Assembly: GCA_964510205.1 (NCBI GenBank)
Contig: CAZEBW010000072.1
Location: 1 to 18,948, forward strand
Origin: CAZEBW01 sp964510205
GTDB taxonomy: Bacteria > Chloroflexota > Anaerolineae > VGOG01
Reading direction: 5' to 3'
Length of the DNA: 18,948 nt
Positions 1 through 7,052 of this stretch are shown here, one piece after another. The notes under the pieces are model-generated. The model was not told the origin of the DNA. It made no database searches and was given only the letters and a program-made list of their open reading frames with translations. Position 1 is the stretch's first letter, and every line of letters begins with the position of its first letter. A program made the position numbers and the translations under genes.

Positions 1-16
1 CACGGCGTCCCATCAT
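1..16 (-). CDS. Possible divergent gene, first codons only
   Basis: On the minus strand an AAGGAGGAG Shine-Dalgarno (plus positions about 24-32) stands 9 nt before a double ATG (16-14, then 13-11) followed by Gly-Arg-Arg; the rest lies outside the window. A 7-base match to the anti-Shine-Dalgarno at ideal spacing is unlikely by chance, which is why I prefer this reading. Against it, two plus-strand frames are also open across 1-151 and could be the tail of a gene co-directional with the Rad50 homologue. Five codons give no product call. If real, the gene is transcribed divergently from the Rad50-NurA pair and is a natural candidate for its regulator, but that is inference. Confidence 0.45.
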
Positions 17-57
17 CAGACTGCTCCTCCTTGCCAGTTGGTGGTAGTCGTGACCTC

Positions 58-87
58 AGTGTACCAGAAATCGCGATTTCGCGCCAA
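58..87 (-). promoter_or_regulatory. Candidate minus-strand promoter with operator-like palindrome
   Basis: Reading the minus strand, TTGGCG (87-82) and TACACT (63-58) are separated by 18 nt; each matches the sigma-70 consensus at 4 of 6 positions. The spacer holds a perfect 14-bp palindrome, GAAATCGCGATTTC (67-80). A palindrome between the -35 and -10 boxes is a classic repressor site. It sits 51 bp upstream of the minus-strand ATG and 60 bp upstream of the Rad50-homologue start, so one protein bound there could influence both directions. No convincing plus-strand promoter was found in the gap. Confidence 0.4.
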
Positions 88-140
88 TCTGATCCCGTCC
101 ATCAGGGGGTTTTTCAGCACTCACCTAGGAGAGTTGGAAG

Positions 141-3100
141 ATGAGAATTGAGCGGATTGAGCTTCAGAATTGGATGAGCTACCCGCGTCTTTGGGTGCTA
201 CCGGATGAGCTAGATGGTGGCGGGGAAGCGATGCCGATGATCGATCTGTCTGCGCAGCCGTTAACCCTGATTTCAGGTGATAATGGATCTGGTAAGAGTG
301 CTATTTTGGAGGCGATATGCTATGCTCTGTTTGCTAAGTATCCAAGAGGGAACAACCGGGATGCCATTCGGAGTGGGGAGACAACCGCAAAGATTCGGAT
401 GTACTTTGCGCTGCCAAGTGCGAAAGGGGATGTGACATACTGTGTTGAGCGTCTACTATCCGAGAAGGCCGGTGGCGCGAATGCCACATTGAAACAGGTT
501 CAGGCCGATGGGTCCGAAGTGGTCCTACTAACTGGCCAGTCTAATGTGACTGACTACATTGGGGAAACGCTCCTCCGAGGAGTTGAGTATGGTGCCTTCG
601 TCTCGACCGTTTTCCTGCGGCAGGAGGAGGCGGGCAGATTCATGAAGCTGTCCCACGCAAAGCAGCGTGAGCAACTCCTTCGTCTGTGTCGACTAGAAAT
701 CTATGAGCGGATTCATGATCGCGCGCAGAGACATCGAAAGACCCTTGAGAGCCGAATTGCAGATCAGCGGGAGCAGTTTGACAAAGTGAAGTATGCAACA
801 GAGAAGCATCTGTCTGATCGCCGCAAACATGCAGAGGGCTTGCAAGGCCGACGGGACAAAATGAGAGTGGAGGAGGAGGCCGCCAAACAGTTACTCGAAA
901 AGATCAAGCGTGCGGCGATCCTGACAGGGGCGGTAGAGGAACGGAAGGAGACACTCACGGAATGGACCGATATCCTTGGTCGTGCTGAAGGCATACGTCA
1001 TGCTGAGCAGTGGAGAATCGCTTGGGAGCGTGTAGAAGGCACGTTGACTCAGGGGCATAAGTTGTTTGAGAGTCAGGCACGTCGTGCTGAGGAGATTAGG
1101 AAAGCGGAGCTAGACTTAGAGACGGCAAAGAGAGACGTCGAGGGCCGGAAAAGCGGGTATGAAGCTCTGCGCGCGGACCACGGACAGCTTTCTCAGGCCT
1201 TAGCTGAGGTCAGAGATGCTCTACCAGAACTGGTTCGAGAAAAGGAGAGAGCCAGCCATGCACTGGAAGCCGCAAAAGAAGCAAAAAGACTGGATGATGA
1301 AATTGTGCAGATCCGAGATGAACAGACCTCGCGTGGGGCAAAGTTGGTTGGGTTTGACGAGGTACGGCGTAAGAGTGAGTACAATGGCCTGCTGAAACAA
1401 GCTCAAACTGTCCTCCAGTACGCGTTGGAAAGGATGAACAACGCAGAAGCCGAGCAGCAGACCGCCGAGACCAAGGACATTGAGGCAGAGCAAGCAAGAG
1501 AAGAGCTTGTTGACCTTCAGAAGCTTGTGGAGGAGAGTAGAGTTGTACTGGAGGATCTTGAGGAGAAAGCGCAGGACTTGGTCGAAAAGCGGGACGAGTT
1601 GCAGCGTCTGCAAAACCGCTATCGAGACATCATCACCAATCGAGCTCTGGCTATCGAGGCCGGAGTATGCCCCACGTGCGGCACGGAGATGAGGGGCGAT
1701 ATTGGCGAGCACGTTTGCAGAGAGGTTGAGGAGCGCGAAGCGCAGATTGCGGCGTGGGGTGAACAGCTACAGGAAATCGAGCATGGGATTGCCTCGATTC
1801 AGTCACGGATCACTCAACTAGGGATCGAGGTAGATGCACAGGAAAAACGGATGGGAACATTGAAAGGCCAAGCGAAACTGGCGGAGTCAGCAGCTAGGGA
1901 GTCCCAGAAACGGGCTATGTTGAGCCGCCAGCAAGCGAGCGAGCAGTGGCGGCAGCACTTAGCGCTGTGGCGAGAGATCTCTACTCCAGACTGGCTGGAG
2001 GTGCCCACGGACGAAGTGCAGGAGAAGGTCCGAAAAGAATTGACAGAACTAGCTGGAATTGATGCTGAATATCAGCGGTTGACGGAGGTTCAGGCAAAAT
2101 TCCAATCCGAGGCACAAGTCCTAAAGAGAGATGAACACAGACGAGCAGAGCTGGCTGTTGAATCCCCGGTTACGACACAACAGTTAGCGGATTTGAAGGC
2201 GGCGTTGAGAGAGAGTGAAGAAACGCTGAGTTCAGAACAGAAAAAGCGTGACGAACTCGCTCGAGACGTGAAAGCTCTGGGAGGTCAACTTGGCAAAGCA
2301 GGAGAGGAATTGGAAGCCGCACAACGCCATCGTGATGAAGATGTTAAGCGGCTGAACAACCTGAGAACTTCGCAGGAAAACGACCAGCAATACTTGGCAG
2401 GTATCAGAGAAACCCTCCAATCTGAGCAGCAACGAGTGGAATCTCAGTTCACCGACCTGGCAGGTGACTTGCTTCTTGCGATTGAAAACCCTGAAACGTA
2501 TGAGGGCCTTAAGGCGCTGGCAGCCTCTTACACTGAAGAGGCAAAACTGCTGAGTGAACTTGAGCAAGCGGAAGCTAGATCCATCAAAGTACAGACGGAG
2601 ATTGAGGTTAAGCAGAAAGAGCTTGATGGCCTGCTGGGAGAGATTGGTTCAGTATCTGAAGCAGAAGCCTTCCGACAGGTAGAACACCTTGGGGCTGATG
2701 TGGTGGCAGTCGAGCAAGAGTTGAATGAGGCAAACAGGGAAATTGGCAACATTGAGCGTGACCACGACCAAAGACAGAGCCTGGAGCTTAAGTTGGCAGA
2801 AGCCAAGAGCGAGTATTGGGCCTACAGGACGATTGAGAAAGCGATCTATCCGGGAACGAAGACAAAACCTGCCGGGAAACTGTTTGCTGATATAACCCGG
2901 AAACTGATGGAAAGTATAAGCCAGGAAGCATGGCGGATATTGGAGGGTCTGGGCTGGCACATAGGGATTAGCTATGGTGAAAAAGAAGGATTTCGCATAA
3001 CAGACCAGGCATTGAGTGCTGTTCGCAAATACGCTGAATTCAGCGGGGGTGAGCGCTTTGCTATTGCTATTGCTGTTGCACTGGCGATTGGGCGTGTGAC

Positions 3101-3344
3101 TCACGGCGCAGGCAATATTCGCTGCCTATTCATTGATGAAGGCTTTGGGGCGCTAGATCAAGGGCATCGAAAACGGATTATCAACGACGCAATAGGAAAA
3201 CTGATAGAGATAGGCTCGCGTGACCAGGTTGTTGTGATTACCCATTTGAAGGATATGCAAGCGTACTTCCCAAGCCGCATTGAACTCAGGAGGGAGGACA
3301 ACCATTCTGCTTTGGTCTCACTAACCGAGGAGATGCTAGAGTGA
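141..3344 (+). CDS. Rad50/SbcC-type SMC ATPase
   Basis: A 1067-residue SMC-family ATPase of the kind that holds DNA ends for a partner nuclease. Visible parts: Walker A GDNGSGKS at 46-53; a Q-loop region (FLRQEE, followed by KQREQLLRL) near 155-185; a long Glu/Lys/Gln-rich coiled coil from about 185 to 900, interrupted by a zinc-hook CPTC at 510-513; ABC signature SGGER at 968-972; Walker B LFIDEGFGALD with D999 and E1000; an H-loop ITH near 1033. Length resembles SbcC (about 1050) more than archaeal Rad50 (about 880). There is an extra segment of some 20 residues between the first strand and Walker A. The ATG follows AGGAGAG at good spacing. The stop overlaps the next start by 4 bp, so the two products are probably made in step. 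It could be a defence ATPase rather than housekeeping Rad50; sequence alone does not decide. Base composition is lower in GC than the genes after 5182. Confidence 0.88.
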   Translation: MRIERIELQNWMSYPRLWVLPDELDGGGEAMPMIDLSAQPLTLISGDNGSGKSAILEAICYALFAKYPRGNNRDAIRSGETTAKIRMYFALPSAKGDVTYCVERLLSEKAGGANATLKQVQADGSEVVLLTGQSNVTDYIGETLLRGVEYGAFVSTVFLRQEEAGRFMKLSHAKQREQLLRLCRLEIYERIHDRAQRHRKTLESRIADQREQFDKVKYATEKHLSDRRKHAEGLQGRRDKMRVEEEAAKQLLEKIKRAAILTGAVEERKETLTEWTDILGRAEGIRHAEQWRIAWERVEGTLTQGHKLFESQARRAEEIRKAELDLETAKRDVEGRKSGYEALRADHGQLSQALAEVRDALPELVREKERASHALEAAKEAKRLDDEIVQIRDEQTSRGAKLVGFDEVRRKSEYNGLLKQAQTVLQYALERMNNAEAEQQTAETKDIEAEQAREELVDLQKLVEESRVVLEDLEEKAQDLVEKRDELQRLQNRYRDIITNRALAIEAGVCPTCGTEMRGDIGEHVCREVEEREAQIAAWGEQLQEIEHGIASIQSRITQLGIEVDAQEKRMGTLKGQAKLAESAARESQKRAMLSRQQASEQWRQHLALWREISTPDWLEVPTDEVQEKVRKELTELAGIDAEYQRLTEVQAKFQSEAQVLKRDEHRRAELAVESPVTTQQLADLKAALRESEETLSSEQKKRDELARDVKALGGQLGKAGEELEAAQRHRDEDVKRLNNLRTSQENDQQYLAGIRETLQSEQQRVESQFTDLAGDLLLAIENPETYEGLKALAASYTEEAKLLSELEQAEARSIKVQTEIEVKQKELDGLLGEIGSVSEAEAFRQVEHLGADVVAVEQELNEANREIGNIERDHDQRQSLELKLAEAKSEYWAYRTIEKAIYPGTKTKPAGKLFADITRKLMESISQEAWRILEGLGWHIGISYGEKEGFRITDQALSAVRKYAEFSGGERFAIAIAVALAIGRVTHGAGNIRCLFIDEGFGALDQGHRKRIINDAIGKLIEIGSRDQVVVITHLKDMQAYFPSRIELRREDNHSALVSLTEEMLE

Positions 3345-4408
3345 TAGCTCTAAGTTGTGGCAACTTGTTGTCCTCTTTCAATGCAATCCCATATGAAGTG
3401 CCACCCTTGCCCGAAGATATGACATCGTTCGGGGATGATGACCCGCTGCAAGTGGCAACGAATGTTAACCTCGACTACGAAACTCCTCGTGAAGATTGGG
3501 AGCCCGTTACTACTGTTCCAGAACAAGCCAGTGACAGTCGGCTTCCTCGAGTCTTCATAGACGGATCAGTGAGCAGCGTTGAGATAGCAGGGGGTACACA
3601 GGACGATATGGGATGTGCCCGTTCGATTCGAGCTGGGCAGCTAGGCGTAGGGGCGATTAGCCTGGACGCGCCAGCGCGATCGATCCGGTCCTGCAATTGC
3701 CTGTTAGCTGCTACAACAATGGGCTACTCTGAAGCCCAAATTACCCCGTTGAGGAACGATCTACAGAACCATCCGCGGGCCTTTGAACTTGTTACGTGGC
3801 GGGTGACCAGTGACTCTTACTTCAAAACTCCGGAGGAACGCGAAGCTGCCATCTGCGATATCACCACGGTTAGAAGGCGATTGCGTCGACGGGTGACAGG
3901 CGTGATGCTTGAACGCGAACAGGAGCTCGTGCGCCAAGTCGATGTACCGGTCTACGCTGATGGTCGTTACGTTGATCACCTGCCAGCTAGGGCCGAGCAA
4001 CTTGTCATTGGGATTATCAAGTCAATGCGACGCCGTTATCTTGATATTCCGCGACTTCAAGTGCTATATCGCCTGCGGGTCGGTGAACGGACTCCTGCTT
4101 TTGAGATGGAATCCAGGCAAGTGAGGGTAGTGTCGTTTTATGCCCGCATTTCGCCAGCAGGCGGTGGTGCCACAAATGGATTGGTGCGTGTTGAAGTAGG
4201 TACGACGCATTTTGAGAGCTATCAGCAGAAAGACATGTCATTGCTTGATGCCATTACTGCACACATAGCTCTGCTCAGGACGAAGGATTCCTCATATGCA
4301 CGCGCAGCCGTGACAGTCGAGCCTATCAGAGTTGTTGAGCATCGGATTCGACGTTTGTTTCACCCAGTTGAGATAGTTGCGATGAGTGCATTGAATGCAC
4401 TTAGGTAG
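3341..4408 (+). CDS. nurA: NurA-domain nuclease, partner of the Rad50 homologue
   Basis: A 355-residue protein with the marks of the NurA family, 5'-3' exonuclease/endonucleases that resect DNA ends in archaea with HerA, Mre11 and Rad50. Seen here: VFIDGS with D74, the first metal-binding Asp; a charged helix with MLEREQ near 189-194, where family members carry a catalytic Glu; VYADG with D207; then VIGIIKS (222-228), a typical NurA strand-helix; and a late VVSFYARI...VRVEVG block (263-286). The start is GTG at 3341, inside the GTGA overlap with the previous stop, so translation is probably coupled. No HerA helicase lies downstream within the window. The first 65 residues look poorly conserved and are Asp/Glu/Pro-rich. 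Family assignment is by motif recognition; overall similarity to characterised NurA is probably low. Confidence 0.75.
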   Translation: MIALSCGNLLSSFNAIPYEVPPLPEDMTSFGDDDPLQVATNVNLDYETPREDWEPVTTVPEQASDSRLPRVFIDGSVSSVEIAGGTQDDMGCARSIRAGQLGVGAISLDAPARSIRSCNCLLAATTMGYSEAQITPLRNDLQNHPRAFELVTWRVTSDSYFKTPEEREAAICDITTVRRRLRRRVTGVMLEREQELVRQVDVPVYADGRYVDHLPARAEQLVIGIIKSMRRRYLDIPRLQVLYRLRVGERTPAFEMESRQVRVVSFYARISPAGGGATNGLVRVEVGTTHFESYQQKDMSLLDAITAHIALLRTKDSSYARAAVTVEPIRVVEHRIRRLFHPVEIVAMSALNALR

Positions 4409-4851
4409 TTTTCCTAACGTAGCACGTGCGCACGCACGAAGCGAATCGTCCAAAAGCTTCAAAATTTGACACTTGGTTATCGTCAACTGGAGCGTTACTC
4501 ATGCTAACCTGATCGTTCCCTCAGCCTAGAATTGACGCAGAGAGGATCACAGGGGATCATGGGTTGACCATAACGCTCCAATGACCAGCGTTACTAGTGC
4601 GTTCGAGCAAGGTTTCATCCAGATGTAGCTCGCGAAAAGTGTCAAAAATGGAAGGTCTAAGACGATTCCCGCGCTGCGTGCGCAATGGCTACGCTAACTT
4701 GTCTCATATCGTGGTTTCTTCTAGGAGCAAGAATGGCCAAGCAAAGTGGTTGTGCCTACACAGGGCACCACGTAGATCGCATGTGACAGGACGCACGTCA
4801 CCCACTTCTGCCGTTACCGCCACTATTTCAAAGCGGAAGTAGCAAAAGGAA
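4409..4851. other. Non-coding stretch after nurA; no supported gene
   Basis: About 440 bp with no convincing coding region. A 17-codon plus-strand ORF at 4733-4786 begins MAKQSGCAYTG after AGGAG at 5-nt spacing, but has no recognisable family and could be chance. The longer open frames across this stretch lack good starts and family resemblance. The interval contains repeats (listed separately) and a TTGACA at 4466-4471 with no matching -10 box. It may carry the untranslated 3' end of the nurA transcript, a small RNA or decayed coding sequence; none of these can be shown from the sequence. Confidence 0.4.
4488..4595. repeat. Inverted and direct repeat cluster (AGCGTTACT)
   Basis: TGGAGCGTTA (4488-4497) is perfectly inverted at 4571-4580 (TAACGCTCCA). 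AGCGTTACT from the first arm recurs directly at 4587-4595. The flanks of the inverted pair (CGTCAAC left, ATGACCA right) show no target duplication, so there is no sign of transposition. The regions just inside the arms are also loosely complementary (GATC-containing segments), so a long imperfect hairpin is possible. Confidence 0.5.
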
Positions 4852-4887
4852 AGGGCCAGCGATTCGATTCTGCTAGCCCTCTTTTGT
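4852..4887 (+). terminator. Intrinsic terminator
   Basis: AGGGCCAGC (4852-4860) pairs with GCTAGCCCT (4872-4880), with one mismatch over 9 bp and an 11-nt loop, followed by CTTTTGTTGTTG. The T-tract favours the plus strand; a minus-strand reading (CCCTTTCCTTTTG) is possible. On the plus strand it would end transcripts arriving from the nurA side, 440 bp after the nurA stop. Confidence 0.6.
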
Positions 4888-4942
4888 TGTTGTTCAAGGA
4901 CTGGCCTTACCCCGACCATTCCCTCAAACCTGACCATCCACC

Positions 4943-5086
4943 GCAGCAATTCTTAATATGGCGACTTTTGTGGGATGGCATGTCAAACTTAAGCCTTTTC
5001 CGGCAGGGTCTCGCCCACTTTGCCACTGTTTTGGGAGATTATAGGGGAAACGACATGGCAAACTGGGTCATATTGAGAATTGCTGC
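4943..5086. mobile_element. 144-bp MITE-like element with target duplication
   Basis: The outer 18 bp, GCAGCAATTCTTAATATG (4943-4960), are inverted at 5069-5086 with one mismatch, which would be a G-U pair in RNA. Immediately outside both ends stands the same 7-mer, ATCCACC (4936-4942 and 5087-5093), as expected of a target-site duplication. A second inverted pair, TTTGCCA (5019-5025) and TGGCAAA (5056-5062), lies inside. The element has no room for a transposase and would be a non-autonomous insertion mobilised in trans. The insertion ends 16 bp before the -35 box of the next gene. No transposase family can be assigned from the ends alone. Confidence 0.72.
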
Positions 5087-5102
5087 ATCCACCGACGAAT
5101 GG

Positions 5103-5131
5103 TTGACCTCTCCCCCTCATTCTGCTATAAT
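5103..5131 (+). promoter_or_regulatory. Near-consensus sigma-70 promoter
   Basis: TTGACC (5103-5108), a 17-nt spacer and a perfect TATAAT (5126-5131). Transcription would start near 5138, giving a leader of about 44 nt before the ATG at 5182. No operator-like palindrome is visible inside it. The MITE-like element ends just upstream. Confidence 0.85.
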
Positions 5132-5181
5132 AACCCCCGTCTGCATCGTACTTCATCATTGATAACTGGAGGCAAAACCAA

Positions 5182-6987
5182 ATGTCCTATCAAGTTGATT
5201 TTCAACCCCTCGGTCGGCGGCTGCGCGTTGGCCGAGGCGTCTCTGTGCTGACCGCCGCTCAGCAGGCCGGGGTGGGCCTGGTTTCTATCTGCGGGGGGAA
5301 GGGCACCTGCGGCCGCTGTAAAATACAGGTTCTCGAAGGCCAACTGTCGCCGCTGGGCGAAACGGAGGGGAAAAAGCTCAGCCCAGATGAGATCGCCAGG
5401 GGCTATCGCCTGGCCTGCCAGGCCGAGGTGCTGAGCGACCTCAAGCTCCACATCCCACCGGAATCGCTGACTGCCGTGCAGCGCACCCAGGTGGAGGGGC
5501 AAGAGCTGACGGTGCCCCTCGTCCCTGTGGTGGTGGGCCACGACGTTCGCCTCCCCACACCCACGCGGGAGGACATTCGCTCCGACCTGGACCGGATGCG
5601 GCATCATCTGGTGGATACGCTGGACCTGAGCGATCTGATCTTCGACTTCGCCCTGCTGCGCCAACTGCCCACTCTTCTGAGGGCGGAGGGCTGGGCGGGC
5701 ACGGTTGGCTTGCGGGGCCAGGAAGTGGTCAGCTTCGGCCCGCTGGGGTGCGAGCTCCTGGGCCTGGCGGTTGACGTAGGGACGACCAAGCTGGCTGGCT
5801 ACCTGGTGGAACTGGGGACGGGGCGAGCGCTGGCGGCGGCGGGGGCCATGAATCCCCAAATCTCATATGGCGAGGACGTGATGGCCCGCATCGCCTATGC
5901 TATGGAGGGGGAGGAGCAGGCGGCGACTTTGCAGGCAGCCGTCGTCGGCGCGGTGAACGGGCTGGCCCGCGACCTCTGCGCCCAGAGCGGCCATCATCCC
6001 GAGGAAATTGTAGAGACCGTGGTGGTGGGCAACACCGCCATGCACCACCTTTTCGCCGGGCTTCCCGTGAGGCAACTGGGCCTGGCGCCCTATCTGGCGG
6101 TGGTCAGCGAGGCTTTGGACTTGAAAGCCAGGGAGGTGGGGCTGGAGATGGCCCCCGGCGGCTACGTTCACCTGCTTCCCAACATCGCCGGCTTTGTCGG
6201 GGCCGACCACGTGGCCATGATCCTTTCCACTGGGATAGGCGAGGCCGAGGGAACGGTGCTGGGGTTGGACATCGGCACCAACACCGAGGTGGTTCTGCGG
6301 GCCAACGGCCGCCTCGTCGCCTGCTCCACCGCCTCGGGTCCGGCTTTCGAGGGGGCGCACATCAAGGACGGCATGAGAGCCGCCGAGGGGGCCATCGAGC
6401 GATTGCGCATCGTGGACTCTGAGGTGGAATACCAGACCATCGGCGGCGCGCCCCCCGTGGGCCTCTGCGGATCAGGTGTGCTGGACGCCGTGGCCCAACT
6501 GCGACTGTCGGGAATTGTGGACGAGAAGGGGAACATGGGCCATCATCCGCGCGTGCGGCGCACGGAGCACGGCCCAGAGTTCGTGCTGGTGACGGGCGAG
6601 GAGGGCGGGAATCAACGTGAGGTGGTCATCAGCCGGGGCGACGTGGGCGAGATTCAGTTGGCCAAGGGGGCCATTCGAGCGGGGATCAATATTTTGCTGG
6701 ATGAGGCGGGCCTGTCCGAGCAGGACGTTGACCAGGTAATCATTGCGGGGGCTTTCGGCACCTACATTGACGTCTCCAGCGCCATGGCCATCGGCATGTT
6801 TCCGTCCCTTCCTTTGGAGCGCTTTAACCAGGTGGGCAATGCGGCGGGCATGGGGGCCAAGCTGGTCCTGGTGTCCAAAGAGCAGCGGGCCAGGGCCGCT
6901 GAGATCGCCCGCCAGGTCCAGTACATCGAGCTGACCAACGACAAGCGCTTCGTTGACGAGTTCGCCGGGGCGATGTATCTGAAGTAA
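5182..6987 (+). CDS. Ferredoxin-ASKHA protein, corrinoid-activator-like (RACo/RamA type)
   Basis: A 601-residue, two-part redox protein. The N-terminal 90 residues are a 2Fe-2S ferredoxin-like domain with C37, C43, C46 and C79 (CX5CX2CX32C). After a linker comes an ASKHA ATPase fold: phosphate-1 loop VDVGTTK (D198), VVGNTAMHH, a second DIGTNTEV loop (D363) and IAGAFGTYID. Family members use ATP hydrolysis to reduce the inactive Co(II) form of corrinoid proteins to Co(I), for example in the acetyl-CoA pathway and in methylamine or methoxyl demethylation. Length is normal for the family. The ATG follows GGAGG at 9 nt. No corrinoid protein or methyltransferase lies beside it and it has its own promoter, so its substrate must be encoded elsewhere; the specific partner is unknown. 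Confidence 0.85.
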   Translation: MSYQVDFQPLGRRLRVGRGVSVLTAAQQAGVGLVSICGGKGTCGRCKIQVLEGQLSPLGETEGKKLSPDEIARGYRLACQAEVLSDLKLHIPPESLTAVQRTQVEGQELTVPLVPVVVGHDVRLPTPTREDIRSDLDRMRHHLVDTLDLSDLIFDFALLRQLPTLLRAEGWAGTVGLRGQEVVSFGPLGCELLGLAVDVGTTKLAGYLVELGTGRALAAAGAMNPQISYGEDVMARIAYAMEGEEQAATLQAAVVGAVNGLARDLCAQSGHHPEEIVETVVVGNTAMHHLFAGLPVRQLGLAPYLAVVSEALDLKAREVGLEMAPGGYVHLLPNIAGFVGADHVAMILSTGIGEAEGTVLGLDIGTNTEVVLRANGRLVACSTASGPAFEGAHIKDGMRAAEGAIERLRIVDSEVEYQTIGGAPPVGLCGSGVLDAVAQLRLSGIVDEKGNMGHHPRVRRTEHGPEFVLVTGEEGGNQREVVISRGDVGEIQLAKGAIRAGINILLDEAGLSEQDVDQVIIAGAFGTYIDVSSAMAIGMFPSLPLERFNQVGNAAGMGAKLVLVSKEQRARAAEIARQVQYIELTNDKRFVDEFAGAMYLK

Positions 6988-6988
6988 A

Positions 6989-7046
6989 ACGTATTGCGTA
7001 TTGCGTATTCCGTTGAGACCCACGCAATACGCAATACGGAATACGT
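6989..7046. repeat. Long hairpin built of 7-bp CAATA-type repeats
   Basis: Two 25-bp arms (6989-7013 and 7022-7046) are inverted with two mismatches around an 8-nt loop. Each arm consists of three tandem heptamers: CGTATTG twice plus CGTATTC on the left, and the complement (CGCAATA twice plus CGGAATA) on the right. It lies between two convergent genes and starts 2 bp after one stop. It may act as a bidirectional terminator, but the only T-run is a short TTTT reading leftward. Confidence 0.85.
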
Positions 7047-7052
7047 ACCATA

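Noticed and set aside
1..151. Two open plus-strand frames from the left edge, ending at 144 (ATGA overlap with the Rad50 homologue) and at 151.
   Set aside because: Both are under 51 codons and both cannot be real. Neither shows a recognisable family, and the minus-strand Shine-Dalgarno and ATG is a stronger signal. Kept open as an alternative: one could be the end of an upstream mre11- or herA-like gene.
1221..3104. Long minus-strand open frames opposite the Rad50 homologue.
   Set aside because: They mirror the coiled-coil codon bias of a well-supported gene and show no family motifs.
4776..5162. A plus-strand frame open for about 129 codons across the terminator and MITE-like element.
   Set aside because: It has no start with a ribosome site, resembles no family, and runs through a terminator, an inverted-repeat element and a strong promoter.
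6989..7046. CRISPR array.
   Set aside because: The repeats are contiguous 7-mers in two inverted blocks with no spacers of CRISPR length, and no cas gene is present in the window.
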